From assembly GCA_036365145.1 (NCBI GenBank), contig JAEOAD010000034.1, forward strand, positions 14,909,501-14,973,500: 64,000 nucleotides of DNA, given 5' to 3'. The first letter of the stretch is position 1. Each line of letters begins with the position of its first letter. The notes beneath the pieces are model-generated. The model saw only the letters and a list, made by a program, of their open reading frames with translations. It ran no database searches and had not been told where the DNA came from. Both the position numbers and the translations under genes were made by a program. Of this stretch, positions 20,490 through 32,224 are shown piece after piece. The stretch comes from Orientallactaga sibirica (Eukaryota; Chordata; Mammalia; Rodentia; Dipodidae).

Positions 20490-20697
20490 GTTTTACTTTT
20501 GAGATAGGATCTCCCATAAAACCTGGAGCTCAGTGATTTAACTGACTATCTGGTCAGCAAGCCCTGCCTCAACTTCCCCAATTCTGGGATTACAAACGTG
20601 CACCTCCAGGCTCAGTTTCACATGGATACTGGGGGTCAAAACTCAGTTCCTTATGCTTGTGTGGCAAACATTTTCCCAGTTATGCTACCTCCCCAAA
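20490..20697 (-). mobile_element. B4 SINE
   Basis: 'ttgagataggatctcccata', 'aacctggagctcagtgattt', 'ctgggattacaaacgtgcac', 'tactgggggtcaaaactcag' and a degenerate head 'atgctacctccccaaac' give a reversed B4. Confidence 0.8.
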
Positions 20698-20784
20698 CCC
20701 ATTAATGACCATCTTTAATCTGTTGCATAAAATTACCTCTAAATTCCAGCAAGTTTAAAGTGAGTGAAGTAAAACAGGAGGTAA

Positions 20785-20885
20785 ATGAATGAATGGGCAT
20801 AGAGAAGTAACCCAATTTGCAGAAAGTCACATGGAAGATCACCTGGAGAACTCAGATTCAAACTTGCTCCTGTATTCCAGCAACA
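20785..20885 (-). mobile_element. MIR SINE remnant
   Basis: 'agagaagtaacccaatttgc' and 'gagaactcagattcaaactt' match reversed MIR. Confidence 0.5.
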
Positions 20886-21654
20886 TTTACTTCCTCAAGG
20901 GAAGGGACTTATCTTGACTCTGCGTACGGAAACCTGTTCTACAACGGATGGACATAAAAGTTCTCAGATGGAGCCATACAGCAATCATCTCTTTCCATTA
21001 ACATCTCTGGAAATCACTGTGTTCTCAGGGGGCAAGGAGGTGAGGGTTGAATTAAAATCTTTCTCTTAGCGTCAACAACATTGGGTGATAGATAATATAT
21101 GCTAATGCGCTAAATTTTCAAATCCTTATCTTTCTTCTCCAGACAGGTGACCTGGAGTTATTAGCCATGCTTATAATGTTAAGTCTTAGAGGCTGAGATT
21201 ATGTGACATAACCCACTCATCTCTTGAGAAGTTATCATTTTCCTGACACAGTGAGCTTGGTCCAAAAACTCCCTGGATAAGAATTCTCTGGGGTTTGCTA
21301 ATAACAGGACAGCTGGTATTCCCTTGCTTCATTTTAGTGGTGTATTCTATGCTAACAAATGCCCCCATATTATCCAACACTGCCCTAGCATTGTCAGAAA
21401 GGAAATGTCCTCATTCATCCATCCATTCATCTGTCCATTGCCTATTGGTATCTGCTGAACAGTTCCCACCTCTACACTTCATGGTAACTAAGAAAGACCA
21501 GGCTTCTGGGCTCATGGAAATCCCTTCCACAAGAACCTTGAGAAGAAAGCGAGAAGGGGAGATGGGTTTATTAAGTCTTACCATGCCATGGGATGACGCT
21601 AGGTGCTTCCAGAGCATGGTCACCTTTCATTCTCATGCCCGAGACTCAGGGCTT
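20886..21654. other. Single-copy DNA, weak L2 traces, no gene
   Basis: A 129-codon plus-strand frame (21295-21684) passes through 'catccattcatctgtccatt', an L2-like stretch. No domain or splice support. Confidence 0.4.
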
Positions 21655-21775
21655 CACATGTACCTTTTAGAAGGGGAACTCTGAGTCTCAGAGGGAAATG
21701 TGCTTGCTGAAGCTCACCTAGCTGGTGAGAACTGGCATGGGAGCCTTGATCTGGCTGATCCCAGTGCTGACTGAG
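21655..21775 (-). mobile_element. MIR SINE remnant
   Basis: 'ggggaactctgagtctcaga' followed by 'gctcacctagctggtgagaa' is reversed MIR. Confidence 0.6.
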
Positions 21776-22838
21776 GATGCCACAGGCTGACAGAAAGAGG
21801 ACAGCAGCAGCTTTCTCATGTCACATATGTCTGTGCTCTGGACTGCCTCACAGCTACAGCAAAAAATGGCCCTGCTTTGGACAACGTAAATGTTTGTGTG
21901 TCCTATGAAGGACATCTATAACAGCACTGAGGGTCCCGCTTAAAGAGTCGGGAGAGCAGGGGGCTCTTACTGAGCTGCTCTAGGAGCACAGTGAACCATT
22001 CTCTTCTCTGGTTTTGGTCTGGTTCAGGCAGTATTGCGACTGTGAAGCCCAACCACGGGACTGATGGGATGAGGGGATGGCTTGGGAGGAGCAGATTCCT
22101 GTTTTTGGATCTTTGGGTCAATTCTGTGAACCTACTACCTGTGATTGGCCCAGAGGGGGAACACTGTATCCAGCCATGGTGCAATGTTGGCACAGTTAGA
22201 TGGAATGTCAGGGGTACAACCAAGGACACCTGCCTGGTCCCCCATGGAGGAACATTGAGGCACATGGAATGGTTTCTTGGCAGTGAAATACATTGGAGTA
22301 TGAATCACTCTATTCAACAAATAGTCATTGGGTAGAAACCATGTGTTCCATTTACTCGCAGGAGCAAAGGGTAGGGGTTTTGCATTGGAATACTTCCAGG
22401 GGAGAGGAAACATATGTCTGATCCTCCATATGCAACATATGAGGCAGCAGCGTAGGCGTGGTTCTCTCTAGCTATGCAGTGGGTGGGCTGGGGGTGCACA
22501 CTCAGGTCAGACTCCGGTTTAGACCCAAGAGGATTTTTGCCTTATCTTCATCTAGTTCATCCTAGTGTCACACATTTTCTCTCCTTTGACAGCTCTCATA
22601 TAGAGATGTCTGGGTGGGGCTCTTCTGTGCTTTTTCTCTTTGTTATAACAGGTCTTTTTTTTTTTTTACGTGTTGTAAAAATTGCTGGACCTTTATCTCT
22701 TACTGTTTTCTCAAAAATGTTTAGTTCCATTTTCATTTATTTCTGGATCTATCTGGATGTAGCACTCCTATTTCACTTTTGCCTTACTCACTTTGTTTAG
22801 CTTTCTTTTTGTTGTCATGGCACTATTTATTTAGCCAA
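21776..22838. other. Single-copy DNA, no gene seen
   Basis: About 1 kb of balanced-GC DNA with overlapping open frames on both strands (to 120 codons at 21903-22265 minus, 114 at 21991-22335 plus). Because the longest frames lie opposite each other and neither has a recognised motif, I read this as stop-poor DNA, not as coding. A T-run occurs at 22656-22667. Confidence 0.35.
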
Positions 22839-22950
22839 CACTGTCCTGGAGCTTGCCATGTAGTCTAGGCTGGTCTTGAACTTGAGATCCACCTGCTTCT
22901 GTTCCCCAAGTGCTGGGTTTATACACATGAGCCATAATGTCTGACTTTTA
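22839..22950 (-). mobile_element. Old B1 SINE
   Basis: 'catgtagtctaggctggtct', 'tgaacttgagatccacctgc' and 'aagtgctgggtttatacaca' are a reversed B1 body with a degraded left end. Confidence 0.78.
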
Positions 22951-23624
22951 CTTACCTTCTCCTTTACCTAAAAAATCATTCATTAATGAATCCTTCCTTC
23001 AGAAGGATTTCTGTGATCTATTTTTCCACTGATTAATTCATTCTTCAACCATTTATCTCAGCTACTCTGTTCATTATAAAATTCATTCTATTTCCCACGT
23101 GCAATATTTCTGCTTGACCCATTTGTTTTTGTTTTGGTTTTCTTCTCTCATATTACTACTTTTTAAAACTTTTATTTCATACATTGAGTAAGTTAATTTT
23201 TAAATTCTCGTTCCTCTGCTCTAATATTTACACTTCTGATGGAATTTGCACTGTAGAATGCTGCTGCTGTTTTCTCCTGACGTAGCTGTGCTGCTCAAAT
23301 ATCTAGTCATGTTTCCCTGGAAACTTATTTTCCCAGGCAGAGATGTGGGACTATTGGCAAGCAGTGTTTATGACAGTAGGTCAACTCTGAGGAGGTAGAT
23401 GAGCCGTCACATTGCAAAACCAGAGCCAGCTATCCTTGCCTCATCAAGCAGGTCCTCAGATTTAAGCATGACCTTTGGCCTCCTAAGAAAACCATCACTG
23501 GGAAAACCTTGAGGTCTGCAGTTTCCCAGTATTGGAAGTATGGAGGGGAAAGGCTGGGTATGAGATTGCCTGAGGTTAGTTACTCCACACTATTTCTCAA
23601 ACACAAAACTTTTGTTTTTCCATG
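22951..23624. other. AT-rich single-copy DNA
   Basis: 'cattcattaatgaatccttc' is palindromic around ATTAATGAAT. No gene or confident repeat. Confidence 0.4.
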
Positions 23625-24150
23625 TTTTTGCTCATATCTCTGTGTGTGTTGTGTGCATGCATATGTATGTGTGGAGGCCAGAGATGGATACAGGGTGCCT
23701 TCCTTTTAATCTATCTCCTTATTTCCACAATTATTTTATTTTATTTTATTTATGAGGGAGGGAGGGCAGAGAGAAAAAGACTATGGATACATTAGGGCCT
23801 TTGGCTGCTGCAAACCAATTCCAGATGCATGCACCACATTGGGCATCTGGCTTTCACGTGGGTACTAGGGAGTCAAGTCAGGGCTATTAGGCTTTCCAAG
23901 CAAGCACCTTTAGCTACTCATCCATCTCTCTGGCTCTCCTCCTTATTTTTTGAGACAGGTTCTTTCTCTGAACCTAGAGCTCAGGTATTCTGATATACTA
24001 GCTAGCCTGCAAACTCCAGAGACCCTCTGGTCTACACATTCCAAGCACTGAGGTTATAGGCCCACGAGTAGGTTCTAGGTATCAAACTTATATCCTCATT
24101 CTTATGCAGCAAGCACTTTATCCACTGAGCCATCTCAGTGGTTTTACTCT
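23625..24150 (-). mobile_element. B4 SINE split by a DIP
   Basis: Tail side 'gtgtgcatgcatatgtatgt' and 'gtggaggccagagatggata' before the DIP. After it come 'ttttgagacaggttctttct', 'aacctagagctcaggtattc' and the head side 'atccactgagccatctcagt'. Confidence 0.82.
23726..23936 (-). mobile_element. DIP SINE inside a B4
   Basis: (ATTTT)n tail, 'ccagatgcatgcaccacatt', 'gggcatctggctttcacgtg', head 'catccatctctctggctc'. The flanks share an approximate 'tctccttattt' / 'cctccttattt' duplication. Confidence 0.85.
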
Positions 24151-24264
24151 TAAGATTTCAGGCCCACAGTTGTGAGTTCTTGCAAATGTAAGAGAGGTAC
24201 TATTTGTCTAAGACAATGTTGGCTGTGAGGGATAGTGTTTGCTTCCTCTTCTGTTCGCTTACAG

Positions 24265-24645
24265 CCTATTGGCTGTCTTCTCACTCAAAGCAAAGCCATT
24301 CTCCATATCTGTTCAGAAAAGATCTCTTCCCAAGGGTTTTCCTCACCATTTTCTTGCTTCCTAGTGCCTGCCCTGCCCAACTCTTTCAACCAGGACAGGG
24401 AGCCAGCATGGCACAGCTCAACATTTTACCCACATCCTGTCTACCCAGCATTGTCTGCATCCACCCTCAGCAACTTTCAGGTTCCTAAACATGTCCGGTC
24501 CTTTCCTAGCCTATGCCCTTGCCCACAGTCCTCCCACAGTCCCTTCAAGGACACATCTTCCCAAGCCCTGCCTGGAAAACATCTACCCATATTTTGAAGC
24601 TCAGCTTAAGACACTCTCATCAAGTCTTTTTGATTTTCTTGATAA
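24265..24645 (+). mobile_element. L2 LINE remnant
   Basis: Long CT-rich run with 'cacagtcccttcaaggacac' and 'tgaagctcagcttaagacac' in L2-like order (…ctcagctcaaatgtcac…). Open frames of 94 and 120 codons overlap it and are incidental. Confidence 0.45.
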
Positions 24646-24714
24646 TAATTGTAATAATTAGTGTGTGTTGAGTTTTCAGTCTTGGCCAGGCTGAGAATGC
24701 TAAACACTCCTATG

Positions 24715-24860
24715 CAGTTTTCACTGAATTCCTACCACATACCTGGCATGGAGAGGTTAAGTGACTTGTAGAAGGAAGTCAGTGGTAGTGTAGAGATTCA
24801 AACAGGCTTTGGTTGCCAGAGCTCATGTGCCTAAGTACTTGATTGTCTGCCCCCTGCTTT
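24715..24860 (-). mobile_element. MIR SINE remnant
   Basis: 'cctaccacatacctggcatg', 'gagaggttaagtgacttgta' and 'gtagagattcaaacaggctt' are a reversed MIR. Confidence 0.7.
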
Positions 24861-25037
24861 TTACACAACTGTTCAGTGGGGACTAAATATTCGCTTGCTC
24901 TCTCTCCACAGCATAGCATAGGGCTTCTTGAAGACTATCACTGAGTAGAGGATTTTACACATAGTTGGTGCCAACCAACTAGCCAAACCACCAAGCCACC
25001 CACTCATCAAGCAATCAACCCACCCATCTGTTCATCA

Positions 25038-25088
25038 TCAACCAACCAACCAACCAACCAACCAACCAACCAACCAACCAACCAACCA
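25038..25088. repeat. (CAAC)n tetranucleotide microsatellite
   Basis: Twelve or so uninterrupted 4-bp units, embedded in a wider C/A-rich stretch (24970-25150) with related degenerate units. Confidence 0.95.
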
Positions 25089-25229
25089 GTCCAAGCAAGC
25101 CACCTACCAACACAACAGCCAATGAACAATTCCATCAAATGACACACACTTGCTATAGCTCACCTAACATCACATGAGACTATTCAATTCAACCAACATT
25201 TATTAAGCATCACTGTGAACAGTGCCTTT

Positions 25230-26150
25230 TTTGCCTTTACATATTTCTACAAGAGTGCTTCCCCTGTTTTCTTATACTACTTCCCTGGGGACAAACAGGT
25301 ATCTGATACCCTTAGGAGCAAACAAGCATTGGGTGCTTGACAGCTTATGATTGAATAGTCTTCTCTTGTTTCAGAAACAAAAGAAACCACAACTCTGGAT
25401 TCTCCAAGTTTATGAACAAAAGATAAAGTATTTATGAGCAAATAGCAAAACTAAGTAAGCATAATGCAAAATTAATAAGACATACCTTTTAGAGTAAAGT
25501 AAAGGAATTAATAATAAACTACTATTTACTACCAAGAATTCAACTTCCCCAAACCTGTTTGGTGACACTATGACGTCAATTTAATATCAGAGTTGGCTAT
25601 GCTTGTTGAAATTGTACTAGATGGTTCTTGCACCTTCATTGCTACTAATGCTTTCTGGGACCCTCTTTGCTCAAGTTAGAGGCATAGACCTTGTATTTAA
25701 AAAATGGTCTGTCTCATTTCAGGTGAGACTTTTCTTTGCCTCAAGTCTTTTTTTGTTCTTTTTTCATAGTCATGTTCACACTGTCTCAAATAGACATCAC
25801 TTTTACTTGACAAGCCCTCAGAAAGCAGTGATGGACAGTGTTGGCTGTCTATTCTGTTCTTTTGTTTCCTTTCTTGATTGAATCTTGATTTTGCTTGGGG
25901 CCAATGTGTCTAGCACCTGCAATAAGCCAAGATTTATCCAAACAATCATGGTGATGTTATTCTTCTTGGCAAAGGTCAGGCGAACAAGATGGGAGAAGGA
26001 GTCTCAGAAAGATATTTTTTCCACAAGAGAGTGAAGAAGTAAAAAGGCACTTATCTACTCTTTCTATTCTTTTCTTTTGGCCACTTTCCACATGAGGAAT
26101 ATGAGTTATTTCAACTCTTCTCAGACCTTAATGGGAAGGGCATATATAGT
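25230..26150. other. Single-copy DNA, no gene seen
   Basis: No named repeat. A CRE-like 'tgacgtca' occurs in 'tatgacgtcaatttaatatc' at 25570-25589. Open frames stay below 90 codons. Confidence 0.4.
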
Positions 26151-26694
26151 GGTTCGAATTAGGTATCCCCATAAACTTATGTGTTTTTTTAAATTTTTAT
26201 TTATTTATTAGAGAGAGAGAAAAAAGAGGGAAAGAGAGAGATAGAGAGAGAGTAAACGGGTGCTCCAGGGCTTCCAGTCACTGCAAACGAACTCCACATG
26301 CATGCACCACCTTGTGCATCTGGCTTAGGTGGGTCCTAGGGAATCGAACTGAGGTCCTTTGGCTTTGCGGGCAAGCACCTTAACCACTAAGCCATCTCTC
26401 CAGCCCACTTATGAGTTTGAATGCTTGGTTCCCAGTTGGTGGCATCCTGGGAGGTGTGACACTGGAGCTGGATCTTGATGCTTATAGCCCCTAGCTTGTC
26501 AGTGTTAGTTTGGCTCAGTCTCTTGCTGTGGTGATCTACCTGCTGTGGCAGAGGTGATGTCCAGCCTCTGCTCATGCCATGTTGTCTCCTGTCACTGTGA
26601 AGCTTTTCCTCAAGACTATAAGCCAAATAAGCTCTTTCATCCCATAATCTACTTCTGGTCCCAACAACAAGAAGGTAACTACAACATCATGGGA
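26150..26694 (+). mobile_element. MaLR LTR split by a DIP
   Basis: Left piece 'gtggttcgaattaggtatcc'. Right piece 'gtttgaatgcttggttccca', 'ggcagaggtgatgtccagcc', 'gactataagccaaataagct' and terminal 'aaggtaactacaaca'. Same broad family as 37061-37381. Confidence 0.85.
26187..26406 (-). mobile_element. DIP SINE inside a MaLR LTR
   Basis: T/A-rich and GA-rich tail, 'ggtgctccagggcttccagt', 'accaccttgtgcatctggct', head 'aagccatctctccagccc'. Duplication 'acttatgtgttt' / 'acttatgagttt' (26175-26186, 26407-26418). Confidence 0.93.
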
Positions 26695-26929
26695 GTCTTA
26701 CGGGGACTGGCCCAGAGCTCTGATCCAGTTGAAATGCTGAATAAATCAACATTTGACTTAAACCTGGAATTCTTGACATATGGCCATGTATCTTTGTGGA
26801 TTATTGGCCTATGATGTTACTTGCAGCACAATGCATGCCAACTGGTATGTCTGGCATAGAGTCTATGCCCTAGTTTCTCCAGGTCTCGTGACCCCACAGT
26901 ACACTGCTCAAGCACTCACAGTATTCTAT

Positions 26930-27010
26930 TAATGTTTCACAGTATCCTGTTGATGTTAACGGCATCATTAATGCCCTTTAACAAAGTGAGAAACAGGCTC
27001 GGAAAGTAAC
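26930..27010 (-). mobile_element. MIR-like remnant
   Basis: 'caaagtgagaaacaggctcg' and 'gaaagtaacttttgtcctgg' weakly match reversed MIR. Confidence 0.35.
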
Positions 27011-27289
27011 TTTTGTCCTGGAACTGATCATGGTGCTGTAGCTCCTGGGGCTTTAGCTGCTGCACTTCTCCCAGGAGCATGGAAATAGGAAATATCCAGA
27101 CTTGGGCTTCTGCGCAAGATACCGTACTGTCCATGTCAAAGAGCATATGTGGAAGACAGTCTTGAGAGTTTTGATGGTCATAATCTGATGTGGCATCTTG
27201 GTCAGGCCACAAGGTTTACAAATACTTGATCAAACATTATTCTAGGTATTTCTGTAAGGATATGATTGGATTAGTTATCATAAAAATAA

Positions 27290-27655
27290 ATCAATGGGCT
27301 GAGTCAAGCAGATTGCCCTCCTTCATGTAGCTGGACTTCATTTAATCACCTGAAGTCCTAGACAGAGCTGAAGATTGCTCTTCCTCTCCTATGAGAAAGG
27401 ACTGTCTTTGTGCCAGGCCATGATTCTATCCTTGTTTTTGAACTCAAGCTGAAACGTGAACAAATCTCGGGTCTTGAGCTTGTGGTCTTCATCCTGTAAC
27501 AACACAGTTGGCTCTCCTGAGTCTCCAGCTTGCTGAGCATAGATCCTCTATCTATGGTCATGTGAGCCAATTCCTTATACTTGATTTCATTTGGTACGTA
27601 TATCCATCCTGATGGTTCTGTTCCTCTGGGAGCCCTTGCCTCATATACACTCCAC
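27290..27655 (+). mobile_element. MLT2-like ERVL LTR
   Basis: 'gtcctagacagagctgaaga', 'cttcatcctgtaacaacaca', 'gtcatgtgagccaattcctt' and 'gatggttctgttcctctggg' follow MLT2 order (…catgagccaattccttataataaatc…ggttctgtttctctgg…). Old and diverged. Confidence 0.65.
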
Positions 27656-28071
27656 TCTGAAATAAGTGGGGTTTTCTCTCAACAGTGAGGGAAAGGATAC
27701 CAGCATTTCCTGTGTGGCTTTCAGTGCCAGCCACGGGCTAGATGTCATCACACAGATCTCAGGTCCTCTTTTACCAGTCCTGAAACAATGGTTCTGCTGG
27801 TCCCCTCAGCAGTTAAGGAGACCATGGTCCAGGGAAGATGCCTTTTGCCAAAGCCCCAGCAGATGGTAAAGGCAGAGCTGAGGTCTGTAGGTTTTCCATT
27901 GTGTCAAAATGTCAGTGCCTTGCTGGAGAAATCTATGGGAAAGCACCTTTTCTTTTGCTTATTTTCCCATCCATCCTTAAAGGAACTATTTGCTCTTTTG
28001 ATTAGATGGAAGAACTAAGTCATTACCCATTTCTGGGCTCCCACATTGTTCTCATTCACTTGAAAAGATAA
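27656..28071. other. Single-copy DNA, no gene seen
   Basis: No named repeat. Two overlapping plus-strand frames of 67 and 76 codons without domain features. Confidence 0.4.
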
Positions 28072-28522
28072 GTAGGGGCTGGGAAGATGACTCAGCAAAG
28101 TGTTTGCTGGGCAAGCATGAAGACCTTAGTTCAAATTCTCAGACCCCATGTAAAATCCAGGCACAGTGCCATATAATGATTGGCCAGCCAAACCCTTTAA
28201 ACCCCCTATACTTCCTTGAATAAACGAGTTTGCAGCAGCTCGCCCTCTGCCTGCTTCCACTCAACTCCCAGAGTCTGTGTCGTGACTCCACGCCTCTCAC
28301 CCCCAAGTCAGCAGAGACCCTGCGGTCCCTTCTGGGCTGGCGTTAGGGGGGACCCCAGCATCGGCAGCCTGTACCTATGATCCCAGAGCAGGGGAGGTAG
28401 AGGCAGGCAGATCCCAGAGGTTTGCTGGCTAGCCAGTCAGTGAGAGACCTTGTCCTAAAAAAAATTATATGCGAAATTTGGAGATGGCACCTGAGGCTGA
28501 AATCTGCCATATATATGGCAGC

Positions 28523-28562
<40 letters not shown>
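28072..28562 (+). mobile_element. B4 SINE interrupted by an LTR-like insert, (CA)n tail
   Basis: Head 'ggggctgggaagatgactca', B-box-like 'agttcaaattctca', then after the insert 'gcaggggaggtagaggcagg' and 'gtgagagaccttgtcctaaa', with a (CA)n tract at the 3' end (28528-28562). Confidence 0.82.
28176..28364 (+). mobile_element. Compact GC-rich LTR-like fragment inside the B4
   Basis: Interrupts B4 homology. It has an inverted CCAAT box (ATTGG), a 'tttaaacc' TATA-like run, AATAAA in 'cttgaataaacgag', a GC-rich pyrimidine-rich block and a 'gaccccagca' end (terminal CA). This order is that of a retroviral U3-R-U5. It does not match the MaLR copies nearby. Ends and target duplication are unresolved, so it may be truncated. 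Confidence 0.5.
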
Positions 28563-28566
<4 letters not shown>

Positions 28567-28574
28567 CACACACA

Positions 28575-29125
28575 TACACGAAAAGCTGAGTAATTTACAA
28601 AGGTATTCCCTTGACACATCAAGATCACATCAGTAGCCTTTCTAGCCAAACACAAACAATTCAGTTTTAGTTTTATGTGAGACTCTGCTGTCCTATCAGC
28701 TGTTTCCCCTGTTTTTTTTTTTTTAAGTCTCAACCTCCCACACCTTATTCTTTCCACTCATGAAAGCAATTCTAGCTTCATGAAATTAATGAAAGTTTTA
28801 TGAGTCTACCATTTCCTTTCTGGACTGATTGAAGATCCCTGAGATTGAAATGGAGCCAGGCCAAGAGGAAAACATCTCTAGGTCTTTCTTACAAGTTGGG
28901 GCTGTGTATATTCTAAGGTGACTCACAATGTCAGTCTATCTGAGGTCTGGAGACCATGGGACTTATTAAGGGGATCCAAAGTTCCTCAAGGCTTAAGGTA
29001 TGAGAGAGAGTTAGGCAGATGCCTCTTGGATGCAAATAAAATGTTGAATGAATGATTAAATGGATAAATGAATGAAGAGGAAATTGTGATTTATTCTTAG
29101 TACATATTAAAGATGTTATTGTAAA
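28575..29125. other. Single-copy DNA
   Basis: A T-run at 28711-28725 and an L2-like 'gttgaatgaatgattaaatg' at 29043. No gene recognised. Confidence 0.4.
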
Positions 29126-29315
29126 TAAACAATGCTTATGAGCACTTTTCATGTGTCAGGGAACTATGCAAACTACTTTGCAGCCATTGCCTCATTTAAG
29201 TATAATTCTTTGTATTTATAGATAATTAAATTGAGACATTGAAGGTTTAAGAACTTACTTGAGCATACTATCATTAAGTGAGTAAGATTCAAAACAAAGT
29301 ACTTGACCCCAATGC
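29126..29315 (-). mobile_element. MIR SINE remnant
   Basis: 'catgtgtcagggaactatgc', 'tttgcagccattgcctcatt' and 'aaattgagacattgaaggtt' are in reversed MIR order. Confidence 0.65.
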
Positions 29316-29562
29316 TGAATGAGTTGTTATTTGTTCACAGTTATCTACTCCTTTCCTCTCCTTACAGAGAGTGGCTAGGTGGGTATGTTTGGCCAAGAGT
29401 ATATGCAAGTGGATATGGGGAGTATGACATTTGAGAGGAAACTTTAAATACTCATGTGGTTTGGCTTTGTCTCACTTAAGTTTCCTTTGTCTACCATAAA
29501 GACACACATCCCTATCAAGTGCTCTTCTGTCACACTGGGTTCCAGAATGAGACAACATATCA

Positions 29563-29946
29563 TGGTAGTTTGAATGTATGTCCCCCATAGAACCAGGTAT
29601 TTTATTAATGCTTGTAACTTGAATCTTCAGGCACCTGGATGGAGGAGGTGTCACTGGAGGCCCAAAGGTGTGTTTGGGGACAGATCTGAATTACAGTCCA
29701 AAGGTATGGAGAGAGGTCCGAGTTCTGAAGGGGTCCCTACTGCTTGTTGCTTCTTGGAGTGTGTGTTGGTGCTGGTGTTTTGCTTGCTGTAGTTTTTCTT
29801 TCTGCTTGGTTCTGTGAAAGGGATCCAACTTCTTCCACCATCTATGCACCTTCTATTGGATCTGTAAGCTTGAAATAAATCCCTTTCTCCTCTAAACTGT
29901 GCCTGGTTTGGATGTTTATCTCAGCAACATGGAGCTGACTACCACA
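29563..29946 (+). mobile_element. MaLR solo LTR (MT-like)
   Basis: 'tggtagtttgaatgtatgtc', 'gaggaggtgtcactggaggc', 'gatctgtaagcttgaaataa' (AATAAA included) and 'catggagctgactaccac'. It is an older relative of the LTRs at 47110 and 48729, sharing the opening 'tggtagtttgaat' and the 'gatctgtaagctt' region. Confidence 0.88.
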
Positions 29947-30889
29947 CATGGAGCAAAATTGAGCAGAACCAAGCACAGAGACACCTAGAATTGACTCACA
30001 GTCAGCAAGTAGCTATCTAGCAGTGTGAGTAAGATATGGATACTTGTATTACAAAGGATAAAGATTTTGGGGATGCTTGTTGCTGCATCAAATGCTGACT
30101 AGTGCAGTTTAAATATCATGAATACTATTCTGCCTTGTTTCCAGGAAGAGAGAAAATATAAACCCAGATTGAAAAAAAAATTCATTATACTAAGAAGTGG
30201 GAAAAGGGTATTCTCAGAGGTAAAGGTTTATGAACAGAGAGTCAGAGAAGGGAAAATACATTAAAATGTGGAGTCACTGAGAAAATGGACTTAATGAAGT
30301 ACCATAGTAAGGAACCGGAGAATACAGATGGAAACTCGGACTCTAGAAGGCTCTGAAGAAGGTACAAGGGATAATATTACTGTCTGGAAGACACTGGAAG
30401 GGGAGCCACTATAGGCTTATGGAAAGAAAGATGGTGTGTGTTGGGAAACTGCTCCTGTTTTCTTGTCATGTGTGAAAAACCTTGCTGGTCACGTTTTCCT
30501 TGCTCTAATACCTGCCTTATCCTCTAAACCTGTTACTCTAGCCGCAGCATTTGCCAGCAGCCAGAAAGTTGATTTCTTTCCACCTTTATCTGCTGTCTAT
30601 CAGGATGGGTGACTCTCTACTGCTCAGGGGAGGAAAACTGAAGCTGCTTCAGGAATAATAATAATAATAATAGTGATTTTTCTTTTCTAAAAAGTTTCCA
30701 AATCCTATTTGTATGTGTTGAACAGGGCAAGGTCTGAGACAGGAAGTAGAGAAGGGCCCAACATATCTTGGTCCCTGTGTGTGTCAGTATGGATACATTG
30801 GATATGACCAGTGGACTCATGCAGAGGCCTGCACAGAAAGTGACCACAGACTTGAGTTAATGTTCTTTACAAATCTCATACTAAAGTTG
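29947..30889. other. Single-copy DNA, no gene seen
   Basis: A short (AAT)n tract (30654-30672) is the only repeat. No exon recognised. Confidence 0.4.
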
Positions 30890-31194
30890 CTAATAAGGGT
30901 TGTGGAGATGGTTCAGTCAGTAAAGTGCTTCCTGTTCTGCAAGTGTGAGGACCCAAGTTTGGATCCTTATCATCCATGTAAGTGCCACATGTGGTGGCAG
31001 GTGCCTATAATCTCAGTGTTTGTGTGGTGGAAACAGGTGGATTCTACGGCAAGCTGGTTAGCTAGATCAGCCAAATTAGTGAGCTGTGGTTGCACTCTTG
31101 AAAAATCAGGTGGAGAATGATTGAGAACAATATTGACTTCTGGCTCTTACACCCACCCACTCACACTCATGCACACAGATGTTCACACGTTCCT

Positions 31195-31234
<40 letters not shown>

Positions 31235-31242
31235 GTGTGTGC
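30890..31242 (+). mobile_element. B4 SINE with (CA)n tail
   Basis: Head 'ttgtggagatggttcagtca', B box 'gtttggatcc', body 'acatgtggtggcaggtgcct' and 'gctggttagctagatcagcc', tail ending in (CA)n then (TG)n at 31197-31241. Confidence 0.85.
31197..31241. repeat. (CA)n(TG)n self-complementary microsatellite
   Basis: About 17 CA units run directly into 'catgtgtgtgtg', an inverted dinucleotide repeat able to fold back on itself. Confidence 0.9.
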
Positions 31243-31374
31243 CCACATACATAAGAGTACGTATATATCACACACATATTCCTGCAAAATATTGCTAATA
31301 AGTTTTGAACAAAAGACTCTGCATTTTCATTTTACACTGCATCCTGAAATTATGTAGGCCAGTACTGAAGTGCA

Positions 31375-31525
31375 AGGTGTGGTAGTCCTAGATACTTACA
31401 AACCTTAACTCATTCAATTCTTATAATCTTGTGACAGGAATTATCTGCTTAGTTTTATTGCTGTGGAAAGTGAATCTCAGGAGAGAGGTTTGCATGATTT
31501 TTTCCCCAAGTCATACAACTGATAA
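31375..31525 (-). mobile_element. MIR SINE remnant
   Basis: 'aactcattcaattcttataa', 'gaatctcaggagagaggttt' and 'cccaagtcatacaactgata' match reversed MIR. Confidence 0.6.
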
Positions 31526-32224
31526 TGGATCACATCATCTGCAAAGCTTCATCCTCCTTTTCTTGGCATCCTCACAGAACATTGTGTTCTAAACTTACCT
31601 TTCTTTCCATCCTCTCAGCTTCCCAACAAGCCTGTGAAGCAAAACCCTTCATTCCCATGGATACTGTAAACTGAAGCACATAGAAGAAATGTGCCAGTCC
31701 CACTGGAAAGTGGCATTAGGGTGAGACCACAACCAGGACTTTTAGTCCAGGGGTTCCTGAAACCCAGGAACCCAGAAACACCAGGGTTTGTGTATTAACG
31801 ATTAGCTCCATCCAGGTGTGGGAGACCCATGGTTCTCAAGAGTCTCCCCACCACTCCACTGTAATCTCATTTCACAGAAACTCACAGTGCTTGTAGACCA
31901 TGCTCCGGGTTAATTGATGACCTAGACAATGGAAGTTCCATGATGATTCTTAACCCCAATCTTCCCTTTTGTACATGGTGGAAATAGAGGCAGACAGAAG
32001 GAACACAATATCATATGGAGATCTGTGGCAGATATTAGTAACAGGAGCACTGTGCGTGATTCAGGTGGCATGAAGATGAACGGGTTGGACATAACCCTAA
32101 TACCACAAATTCTTGATTGTTTCGGGAAGTAGACAAGGTGACCTCCACTAGGCAGACCCTCACTGGGCTTGGAAACCAGTAGATTGAGCACCCTTCAATA
32201 GGAAAGTCTCAGAAACTTCTGACT
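31526..32224. other. Single-copy DNA, no gene seen
   Basis: No named repeat; an 89-codon minus-strand frame (31922-32191) without support. Confidence 0.4.

Noticed and set aside
21903..22335. Overlapping 120- and 114-codon frames on opposite strands
   Set aside because: Frames facing each other in stop-poor DNA, with no recognised motif, splice site pair or promoter. Chance is the simpler reading.
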